Of a stretch of DNA of 5,143 nucleotides, positions 1 to 5,143 are shown one piece after another (the first letter of the stretch is position 1; every line of letters starts with the position of its first letter). Location: positions 1 through 5,143 of the forward strand of contig JALOLG010000266.1 in the NCBI GenBank assembly GCA_025456105.1, written 5' to 3'. Both the position numbers and the translations under genes were made by a program. Origin of the DNA: Ilumatobacteraceae bacterium (lineage in GTDB: Bacteria; Actinomycetota; Acidimicrobiia; Acidimicrobiales; Ilumatobacteraceae). The notes beneath the pieces are model-generated. The model had not been told where the DNA came from and ran no database searches. It saw only the letters and a list, made by a program, of their open reading frames with translations.

Positions 1-502
1 CCTCTTGCATCTTCGCCTGCTCGAGCTGGCTGAGGAGCTTGGACTTCTGAGCGATCTTGTCCTGGAGCATCTTGCTGTTGAGCTGGACCGCGGCCTTGGC
101 CTGCTCGGCGGCCTGGGTCGACTCGATCACGAGCGCCTTGAGGCTCTCGACGTCCTTCTCGACCTGGATGAGCTGGCTGGCGATGGTCTCGGCGGTGTGG
201 CCGTAGCTGGCGGCCTTGGCCGCGTCGCCGGACTGCGCGGCGTCGTCGGCCATGCGCAGGGCCTGGCGGGCGTTGGCGTTGAGCCGCTCGAGCTCGTTGA
301 GCTTGCCGTTGAGGCGGATCTCGGCCTGCTTCTGGCTCGCGATCACGTTGGTGGCCTGCTCGGTGAGGCGCTTGTGCTGCTCGCGCGCCTCGGTGATCGC
401 CTGCTCGAGCTGCACCTTGGGGTCGCGCTGCTCCTCGAGCGAGCCGCTGAGCTTGGCCGTCAGGTACTTCCACTGCCGCTTCAGGGTGTCGATCATGGAC
501 AT
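1..502 (-). CDS. pspA: PspA/IM30 family protein, actinobacterial 35-kDa antigen type (3' end outside window)
   Basis: The first 167 residues are visible, starting at ATG 502 (MSMIDTLKRQWKYL); the C-terminus lies beyond base 1. The protein is almost entirely charged and helical, as in PspA/Vipp1 coiled coils. An amphipathic N-terminal stretch is followed by the conserved DPKVQLEQAI (about residues 27-36), then VIASQKQAEIRLN, NARQALRMAD and, at the cut end, KLLSQLEQAKMQE. From memory these blocks match the mycobacterial 35-kDa antigen Rv2744c, a protein of about 270 residues, so roughly 100 residues should be missing. Family members are peripheral inner-membrane proteins that assemble into ESCRT-III-like oligomers and protect the membrane under stress. 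The gene starts 9 bases after the murJ stop, so it is probably the third gene of that operon. No strong Shine-Dalgarno is visible; the ATG at 496 is an alternative start. The neighbouring clgR-type regulator of mycobacterial psp loci is not in this window. Family call secure; symbol used in the family sense. Confidence 0.9.
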   Translation of the reverse strand, partial: MSMIDTLKRQWKYLTAKLSGSLEEQRDPKVQLEQAITEAREQHKRLTEQATNVIASQKQAEIRLNGKLNELERLNANARQALRMADDAAQSGDAAKAASYGHTAETIASQLIQVEKDVESLKALVIESTQAAEQAKAAVQLNSKMLQDKIAQKSKLLSQLEQAKMQE

Positions 503-511
503 GGGCCGAGC

Positions 512-2083
512 CTACGCACGTGCCGGGGCCACGCGACGCCGGAGCCACTCGAGCTCGGGTGCCCGCAGGAGGACGAGCACGCCGACGTACACCGCGATGC
601 CCACCGGGATGCACACGGCGAGCCGCACCGCCGCCTCCGTGCCGGTGTCGCCCCCGATCGCACGGCCGACGACCCACACCACCTCGGCCATCAGCACGCC
701 GGCCAGCACCATGCGACCGATCGAGTGGGCGAGCGCGCGGGTGGGCAGCCCGCGCACCTTGTACCCGAGGATCTGCACGGCCCACACGGCCGACACGAGG
801 TAGGCGATCGCGAGCGCGAGCCCGAGCCCGAGCAGCCCGAACCGGTCGTACAGCACGATCGCGAGCACGATGTTGAGGGCGTTCTCGACCACGTTCACCA
901 CGAACGGCGTGCGCGTGTCCTGGTGGGCGTAGAAGCCGCGCAGCACGAACAGGTACACCGAGAACCCGACCAGTCCGAGTGCGAACCCGCCGAGGGCGCG
1001 AGCCGTCGCATCGGCATCGGCGGCGCCGAACTCCCCGCGCTCGAGCGCGAGGCCCACGATCGGGCGTCGCAGGACGAACATGCCGAGCCCGGCGGGGATC
1101 GTGACGAGGGCCAGGATCCGGATGCCGAGTGACGCCTGCCGGATGAAGCCGGCACGGTCGTGCGACGCCACGGATCGGGCCATCTCGGGCTGGAAGGTGG
1201 TGGCGATGGACACGCCGAGCAGGCCGTGGGGGAGCACGAAGAAGATGTACGCGACGTAGTACGCAGCGGCATCCCCCGACCCGGGCTGGGCGATGTTGCG
1301 GATGACGGCGATCGCGACCTGGTTGGCGAGCACGTAGCCGACCGTCCACCCCGAGAGCACCAGCAGCCGGCGGACGGCCGGGTGGCGCGGCTGCCAGGCG
1401 AACCGCGGGCGGTAGCCGGCCTGGAGCATCGCGGGGACCAGCGCGAGCGCCATGACGGCGATGCCAGCGGTGGCGCCGAGGCCGAGCGTGAGGCGGAACC
1501 GGTCGTCGGACAGCACCTCGGCGAGGGTCCAGGTGCGGTCGCCCGCGTCGGGGAGCGAGAGCAGGGCGGCGATCGTGACGAGGTTCGCGAGCACGGGCGA
1601 CCACGCCGCAGCGAAGAACCGGCGCCGGCTGTTGAGGTACGCGGTGCCGAGCGCGGTCATGCCGTAGAACAGGATCTGCACGAGGAGCAGGCGCGTGAGC
1701 GCCGTGCCGGCGTCGCGGAGCGTGTCGGCGTCGACGTCGCCCGACGGCGTGATCGAGTAGATGCCGAACACGAACGGCGCGGCGATCACGGCGACCACGG
1801 TGAGGCCGACGATCGCCACCATCGCCGTCGTGATCACCACGTGGGTCGACTCGTCGTCGTCGTGCACGGCGAACGAGGTGAACAGCGGCACCAGCGTGGC
1901 CGACAGGGCGCCGCCCAGCAGCAGCTCGTAGACGATGTTCGGCGTCTCGTTGGCGATCGTGTAGACGTCGGCGACCGCAGTGCGCCCGAGCACGTACACG
2001 AGCACGGCCACCCGCAGCAGCCCGGTCAGCCGGGAGAGCGCGGTGCCGGTGGCGACGACGAGGTTGGAGCGGAGCAGGCTCAC
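512..2083 (-). CDS. murJ: MurJ/MviN family lipid II flippase
   Basis: A 523-residue polytopic membrane protein of the MOP exporter superfamily, close to the usual length of MurJ. It has about a dozen or more hydrophobic segments, consistent with the family's 14 helices. MurJ moves lipid II across the cytoplasmic membrane for peptidoglycan synthesis. The start is GTG 2083 (VSLLRSNLVVATG), which aligns without gaps to the N-terminus of E. coli MurJ. Family-conserved Arg18, Arg24 (SRLTGLLR) and Asp39 (VADVY) fall at the same residue numbers. TPN at residues 47-49, LVPLF near 64-68, LPHGLLGVS near 284-292 and GFYAHQDTRTP near 383-393 are further family blocks. The protein stops after helix 14, without the long cytoplasmic pseudokinase-like extension of mycobacterial MviN. 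The frame stays open upstream to about 2563, but that part is an Arg/Pro-rich shadow of the preceding gene. The GTG overlaps the preceding TGA (GTGA), suggesting translational coupling; GGAGG lies 13 bases upstream, rather far. A paralogous MOP flippase role cannot be excluded. Confidence 0.92.
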   Translation of the reverse strand: MSLLRSNLVVATGTALSRLTGLLRVAVLVYVLGRTAVADVYTIANETPNIVYELLLGGALSATLVPLFTSFAVHDDDESTHVVITTAMVAIVGLTVVAVIAAPFVFGIYSITPSGDVDADTLRDAGTALTRLLLVQILFYGMTALGTAYLNSRRRFFAAAWSPVLANLVTIAALLSLPDAGDRTWTLAEVLSDDRFRLTLGLGATAGIAVMALALVPAMLQAGYRPRFAWQPRHPAVRRLLVLSGWTVGYVLANQVAIAVIRNIAQPGSGDAAAYYVAYIFFVLPHGLLGVSIATTFQPEMARSVASHDRAGFIRQASLGIRILALVTIPAGLGMFVLRRPIVGLALERGEFGAADADATARALGGFALGLVGFSVYLFVLRGFYAHQDTRTPFVVNVVENALNIVLAIVLYDRFGLLGLGLALAIAYLVSAVWAVQILGYKVRGLPTRALAHSIGRMVLAGVLMAEVVWVVGRAIGGDTGTEAAVRLAVCIPVGIAVYVGVLVLLRAPELEWLRRRVAPARA

Positions 2084-2697
2084 TGGGCCTGGATGTCCTC
2101 CATGGCGAGCCGCAGCGCCTCGAGCTCGATCACGAGGTCGTCGACGTCGTGCTCGTAGGTGTCGGTGTCGGCGGCGCCGAGCGCCACCTCGGCAGCACGC
2201 GCCGCGAGCTCGTCGAGGCGGGTCTGCGATCGGCGCAGGCGGGCGACCGCCTCGTCCGACCGTGCCCGCAGCCGGTCGACCGTGTCGAGCTGGCGGCGGA
2301 GCGACTCGACGGTGGTCGGGTCGGCTTCGCCCCGGGCCTCGGCGAGCTCGAGCTGCGAGCGCAGTCGGGTGGGGTCGAGGCCCCGGACGGCGTCGTCGAC
2401 CGCATCGCCTTGGAGTGCGATCTGCCAGGTGTCGTCGAGGGCGGTGCCGACCCGTGACGCGATCGACTCCAGCCGGTCGCGCAGCGGCCCCGGCGGTGCG
2501 CCGGCGACCGTGTCGCGCACGCGCCGCTCGGCCCGCAGCGCGCCCTGGACCAGCTGGCGCCACGGCTCGCTGAGCGTGAACGGGTCGCGGGCGGGGCGGG
2601 TGGGCCGGTTCGGGCGTCGGCGCCGCATCACGACGGTGCCCACGGCGACGGCCCCGGCGATCGACGCGGCGACCAGGAGCACCTCGACGGCCGACAT
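2080..2697 (-). CDS. Small membrane-anchored coiled-coil protein of unknown function
   Basis: I do not recognise this 205-residue protein as a named family. It starts at ATG 2697 (MSAVEVLLVA). Residues about 3-24 form one hydrophobic segment ending in a very basic stretch (RRRRPNRPTRPAR), so the predicted topology is N-out with a cytoplasmic body. Residues about 45-95 and 108-205 are rich in Arg, Leu, Glu and Ala with heptad-like spacing, suggesting long helices or coiled coil; no catalytic motif is visible. It lies first in the minus-strand operon, and its TGA overlaps the GTG of murJ by 4 bases, so an envelope-related role tied to MurJ or the PspA-like protein is plausible but only inferred from position. 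An in-frame ATG at 2808 would add 37 Pro/Gly/Arg-rich residues and would cover the whole divergent promoter region and the start codon of the opposite gene, so I reject it. A TAGCGT hexamer 7 bases before ATG 2697 fits a leaderless transcript. Confidence 0.75.
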   Translation of the reverse strand: MSAVEVLLVAASIAGAVAVGTVVMRRRRPNRPTRPARDPFTLSEPWRQLVQGALRAERRVRDTVAGAPPGPLRDRLESIASRVGTALDDTWQIALQGDAVDDAVRGLDPTRLRSQLELAEARGEADPTTVESLRRQLDTVDRLRARSDEAVARLRRSQTRLDELAARAAEVALGAADTDTYEHDVDDLVIELEALRLAMEDIQAQ

Positions 2698-2704
2698 CGG
2701 CCAG

Positions 2705-2710
2705 ACGCTA
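2705..2710 (-). promoter_or_regulatory. Putative -10 element (TAGCGT) of the minus-strand envelope operon
   Basis: Read on the minus strand, TAGCGT ends 7 bases before ATG 2697. It fits the actinobacterial TANNNT form of the -10 element, and that spacing would place the transcription start at or next to the A of the ATG, giving a leaderless mRNA. No Shine-Dalgarno is seen before the ATG, which agrees. No convincing -35 box is visible in the GC-rich sequence upstream. This is a prediction from spacing and consensus only. Confidence 0.45.
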
Positions 2711-2792
2711 CCGATCCCGCCGCTGCGCCCGGGGCCACGGGTCACATGCGGCGTCGCTCCCGCCGGTTGCCGTGGGCGCGGGTCGGTGGGGA

Positions 2793-2798
2793 TAGCGT
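2793..2798 (+). promoter_or_regulatory. Putative -10 element (TAGCGT) of the MoxR-VWA operon
   Basis: TAGCGT lies 8 bases before ATG 2807, again of the TANNNT type and again at leaderless spacing. The seven bases TAGCGTC are identical to those before the divergent gene. A weak TTGCCG at 2767-2772 could act as -35, but the 20-base spacer is long. No Shine-Dalgarno is present between this element and the ATG. Confidence 0.45.
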
Positions 2799-2806
2799 CG
2801 CCCCTC

Positions 2807-3685
2807 ATGACGACGACGCAGGCGAACCGCTTCGAGAGTGTGCAGGCAGTGCGGGACGCCCTGCGCGGGGTCGACTACCTGGCCGACGACGGCATCGCCG
2901 GCGTCGCCTACCTGGCCGACCGGCTCGGCAAACCCGTGCTCGTGGAGGGTCCGGCCGGCACCGGCAAGACCCAGCTCGCCAAGTCGATCGCCGAGATCAC
3001 CGGCTCGCGGCTGATCCGCCTCCAGTGCTACGAGGGCCTCGACGAGTCGAAGGCGCTGTACGAGTGGAACTACAAGAAGCAGCTCCTTCGCATCCAGGCC
3101 GATCGCCACAGCGACACGTGGACCGAGATCCACGACGACATCTTCTCGAACGAGTTCCTCCTCACCCGTCCGCTGCTCGAGGCCATCAGCGCCCCCGATC
3201 CGGTGGTGCTGCTCATCGACGAGGTCGACCGCGTGGAGGTCGAGACCGAGGCGCTGCTGCTCGAGATCCTGTCCGACTACCAGGTGTCGATCCCCGAGCT
3301 GGGAACCATCGAGGCCACGCAGATCCCGCTGGTGTTCCTCACCTCGAACAACACCCGCGAGCTGTCCGAGGCGCTCAAGCGCCGTTGCCTCTACCTGCAC
3401 GTCGACTACCCGACGCTCGAGCGCGAGAAGGAGATCGTGCTCGCCAAGGTGCCGGGCGTCACCGAGCACCTGGCCGATCAGATCGCCCGGATCGTGCGCT
3501 CGATCCGCCAGCTCGATCTCAAGAAGGCACCGAGTGTGTCCGAGACGCTCGACTGGGCCCGCACGCTGATGCTGCTCAACATCGACGTCATCGACGAGAC
3601 GACGGCGAAGGAGACGCTGAACATCCTGCTCAAGTACCAGACCGACATCACCAAGGCGGCCAAAGAGCTCTCGGTCGAGGGCTGA
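2807..3685 (+). CDS. MoxR-family AAA+ ATPase
   Basis: A 292-residue single-domain AAA+ ATPase of the MoxR group (COG0714 type). Visible motifs are Walker A GPAGTGKT (residues 48-55), Walker B VVLLIDEVD (133-141) with the catalytic Glu139, sensor 1 in LTSNNTREL (178-186), the ALKRRC arginine-finger segment (189-194) and a C-terminal lid with APSVSETLDWAR (241-252) in the sensor 2 region. All ATPase residues look intact. MoxR ATPases act in the cytoplasm as chaperone-like remodelers, often for maturation of metal-cofactor enzymes or membrane complexes, and work with a VWA-domain partner. That partner is the next gene, whose GTG lies 3 bases after this TGA, so the pair is co-transcribed and probably translationally coupled. 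The gene resembles the CoxD type of the cox (CO dehydrogenase) clusters, but no CO dehydrogenase genes are seen here, so the symbol coxD is not justified. ATG 2807 is chosen because the conserved protein begins there and a leaderless-type promoter sits just upstream; the frame's further upstream opening is a shadow. Confidence 0.92.
   Translation: MTTTQANRFESVQAVRDALRGVDYLADDGIAGVAYLADRLGKPVLVEGPAGTGKTQLAKSIAEITGSRLIRLQCYEGLDESKALYEWNYKKQLLRIQADRHSDTWTEIHDDIFSNEFLLTRPLLEAISAPDPVVLLIDEVDRVEVETEALLLEILSDYQVSIPELGTIEATQIPLVFLTSNNTRELSEALKRRCLYLHVDYPTLEREKEIVLAKVPGVTEHLADQIARIVRSIRQLDLKKAPSVSETLDWARTLMLLNIDVIDETTAKETLNILLKYQTDITKAAKELSVEG
3677..3681 (+). promoter_or_regulatory. Shine-Dalgarno (GAGGG) deciding the VWA gene start
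   Basis: GAGGG sits inside the last codons of the ATPase gene, 7 bases before GTG 3689. It supports GTG 3689 as the original start of the VWA protein. This matters because the frame that starts there is not the frame that carries the VWA domain. Confidence 0.6.
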
Positions 3686-3688
3686 GCG

Positions 3689-5040
3689 GTGCTCGATCTG
3701 CTCAACGGCTTCGTCGGGGAGCTGCGGTCCGCGGGGCTGCCGGTGAGCCTCACCGCAAGAACCACGCCCACTGGCGCGCGTTCGAGACGGTGTTCGAGGT
3801 GTACTTCAGCCTGCGGGGCCCCGAGTACAAGCTGGTCGAAGGCGACGAGAGCGAGCTCGACGAGCTGTGGCGCGAGATGCAGGAGCAGGCGCGCCAGGGC
3901 GAGGGCCGCGGCGGTGCCGGCAGCATGGACTCGCTCACGCCCGAGGAGATCGCGCACCTGCTCATGCAGGCGCTGCTCAACGGCGACCAGGCCCTCATGC
4001 GCGCCATGGCCCGTCAGGCGGTGCAGCGCTTCGCCGGCATGGAGCCCGGCCGCCCGGTCGGCGGTACCTACTACCTGTACCGCACGCTGCGGAACCTCGA
4101 CCTCGACGGCATGCTCGAGAAGCTCATGGAGGCCACCCGCGAGCAGGTCGGTGGCGAGCTCACCTCGCTCGAGGAGCGCCTCGAGCGCGAGGAGTACCAG
4201 GACCGGATCGAGAAGTTCAAGGCCGAGATCGAGGCCGAGATCCGTCGCCGGCTGGTGGCCGACCGCGGCGCCGAGGCGATGGCCAAGACGCTGCGCAAGC
4301 CGCTCCCCGAGGACGTCGAGTTCATGCACGCCTCGCGCGACGAGATGCAGTCGCTCAAGAAAGCGCTGTACCCGCTCACCCGCAAGCTCGCCGCCCGGCT
4401 CGCCCGCAAGCGGCGCCACGGGCGCAAGGGCCCGCTCGACTTCCGCAACACGGTGCGGCACTCGCTGAGCTACGGCGGGGTGCCGGCCGAGCCGAAGTTC
4501 AAGTACCCGCGCCCGGCCAAGCCCGAGCTGATGGTGGTGGCCGACATCTCGGGCTCCGTGGCGGCGTTCGCACGGTTCACGCTGATGCTGGTGTACGCCA
4601 TCCAGAACCAGTTCTCGAAGGTGCGATCGTTCGTGTTCATCGACGGCATCGACGAGGTCACCGACTACTTCCGGGCCACCGAGGACATCACCGAGGCGAT
4701 CCACCGGGTCAACACCGAGGCCGACGTGGTCTGGGTCGACGGTCACTCCGACTACGGCCACGCCTTCGAGGTGTTCTGGGAGCGCTACGGCAAGGACGTC
4801 GGCCCGAAGTCGACCGTGCTCCTGCTCGGCGACGCCCGCAACAACTACCACGCGAGCCAGGCGTGGGTGGTCAAGGAGATCGCCCAGAAGGCCCGCCACG
4901 TCTACTGGCTCAACCCCGAGCCGCGCAGTTACTGGAACACCGGTGACTCGATCGTGGGCGAGTACGGCGTCCACACCGACGGCGTCTACGAGTGCCGCAA
5001 CCTGCGCCAGCTCGAGGGGTTCGTCGAGAAGCTCGCCTGA
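3689..5040 (+). CDS. CoxE-like VWA domain protein, MoxR partner, with N-terminal deletion and frameshift
   Basis: The gene is broken near its 5' end. GTG 3689 opens 22 codons (VLDLLNGFVGELRSAGLPVSLT) typical of the CoxE-like N-terminus, but conserved coding then continues in a different frame from about 3757 (KNHAHWRAFETVFEVYFSLRG) to the TGA at 5038-5040. The second frame holds about 428 intact residues: a Gly-rich linker and helical region, a charged probable coiled coil (about 4110-4290), then a basic KRRHGRKG segment before the VWA domain. The metal-ion site (MIDAS) shows D-I-S-G-S at 4543-4557, Ser in GHSDYG at 4747 where Thr is usual, and Asp in LLGDARNN at 4831. WLNPEP (4906-4923) matches the CoxE end block. 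VWA proteins of this kind bind the MoxR ATPase and recruit its substrate. In intact relatives, as I recall them, about 30 residues lie between SLT and KNHAHW. If no frame correction occurs, translation could only restart at GTG 3790, GTG 3799 or ATG 3877. Mutation and assembly error cannot be told apart here. Confidence 0.8.
3752..3757 (+). other. Deletion/frameshift junction in the VWA gene
   Basis: Upstream of this point the conserved protein reads in the frame of GTG 3689 (codon starts at 3689 plus multiples of 3). Downstream it reads in the frame of the stop at 5038. Matching the two requires that the missing DNA is 1 modulo 3 bases long, for example about 88 bases if 29 residues are lost, a size inferred from remembered homologues. 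No insertion sequence or long direct repeat is visible at the join. Confidence 0.7.
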
Positions 5041-5057
5041 CGGGCGCCCATTTCCCG

Positions 5058-5070
5058 GATCGCCGCGATC
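5058..5070. repeat. Short inverted repeat (GATCG-CCG-CGATC) after the VWA gene
   Basis: A perfect 5-base stem with a 3-base loop lies 17 bases after the VWA stop codon, and flanking CC/GG could extend it past a one-base bulge. There is no T-run, so it is not a classical Rho-independent terminator. It could be a weak terminator, an operator for the next gene, or chance in GC-rich DNA. Confidence 0.25.
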
Positions 5071-5099
5071 GGTGGCAGAATGTCTGCTCCGGCACGGAC

Positions 5100-5104
5100 A
5101 GGGG
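5100..5104 (+). promoter_or_regulatory. Shine-Dalgarno (AGGGG) of the 3'-terminal gene
   Basis: AGGGG precedes ATG 5110 by 5 bases and supports that start. A possible -10 (CAGAAT, 5076-5081) lies in the 69-base gap, so the gene may have its own promoter, but no good -35 is seen. Confidence 0.45.
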
Positions 5105-5109
5105 ACGCC

Positions 5110-5143
5110 ATGCGGATCGCCACCTTCAATCTCGAAAATCTCG
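5110..5143 (+). CDS. Endonuclease/exonuclease/phosphatase family protein (N-terminus only)
   Basis: Only 11 codons are present, reading MRIATFNLENL, before the window ends. This is the typical first strand of the DNase I-like endonuclease/exonuclease/phosphatase fold, where the Asn of TFN (codon 5128-5130) is part of the conserved active-site region. Family members hydrolyse phosphodiester or phosphomonoester bonds in nucleic acids, inositol phosphates or other substrates, so the substrate cannot be named from this fragment. The ATG has a good Shine-Dalgarno. The gene is on the same strand as the MoxR-VWA pair, 69 bases after it; whether it belongs to the same transcript is uncertain. Confidence 0.7.
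   Translation, partial: MRIATFNLENL

Noticed and set aside
5..1132. A long plus-strand open frame over the pspA and murJ region
   Set aside because: It is antisense to clearly recognisable PspA and MurJ coding and is low-complexity (Leu/Gly then His/Arg/Glu rich), as expected for shadows in very GC-rich DNA.
1851..1863. TCG trinucleotide run
   Set aside because: It only encodes the acidic DDDE loop of MurJ on the minus strand and is too short to be a notable repeat.
2084..2563. A 160-residue N-terminal extension of MurJ in the same open frame
   Set aside because: It is Arg/Pro/Ala-rich shadow sequence overlapping the preceding coiled-coil gene, and the family N-terminus begins exactly at GTG 2083.
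2698..2808. Earlier start (ATG 2808) for the coiled-coil protein
   Set aside because: It would cover the divergent intergenic region and the opposite start codon, adding Pro/Gly/Arg-rich sequence before what looks like a natural N-terminal membrane segment.
2746..3756. Upstream continuation of the VWA reading frame through the ATPase gene
   Set aside because: This stretch is the Arg/Gly/Pro-rich shadow of the ATPase; conserved VWA-protein sequence in that frame begins only at about 3757.
3740..3770. Programmed ribosomal frameshift in the VWA gene
   Set aside because: No slippery run or following stem is apparent, and the conserved region also looks shortened by about 30 residues, which slippage would not explain.
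3478..4974. Long minus-strand open frame opposite the ATPase and VWA genes
   Set aside because: It is Leu/Val/His/Arg-biased with no recognisable motif and is fully antisense to genes with clear family motifs.

Overview
This window is very GC-rich, densely coded bacterial chromosomal DNA. Long antisense open frames, GTG starts and strong G/C third-position bias point to an actinomycete. The PspA-like protein resembles the mycobacterial 35-kDa antigen type (Rv2744c), and the general style suggests Actinomycetota, perhaps Acidimicrobiia. The class-level placement is an inference from memory of protein style, not from a search.

There are two divergent gene blocks around a short intergenic region at 2698-2806. 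The left, minus-strand block reads: a small membrane-anchored coiled-coil protein of unknown function (2697 to 2080), a MurJ/MviN-type lipid II flippase (2083 to 512, sharing 4 bases with the gene before it), and a PspA/IM30-family membrane-stress protein (502 to beyond base 1, so its C-terminus is missing). Overlap and 9-base spacing indicate one operon devoted to the cell envelope.

The right, plus-strand block reads: a MoxR-family AAA+ ATPase (2807 to 3685), then a CoxE-like von Willebrand factor A (VWA) protein (3689 to 5040), a familiar chaperone-like pair. A further gene begins at 5110 with the N-terminal signature of the endonuclease/exonuclease/phosphatase (DNase I-like) family and runs off the window.

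The most notable anomaly is in the VWA gene. Its Shine-Dalgarno-supported start and first 22 codons are in one frame, and everything after about base 3755 is in another. The conserved N-terminal region looks shortened at the join, so this is a deletion plus frameshift (true mutation or assembly error). A second notable point is that both divergent blocks have the same TAGCGTC sequence 7-8 bases before their ATG, as expected for a pair of back-to-back leaderless promoters. I found no RNA genes, CRISPR arrays, insertion sequences or prophage genes. Nothing here proves a new system; the closest candidate is the possible co-regulated link between a Psp/MurJ envelope operon and a MoxR-VWA pair.
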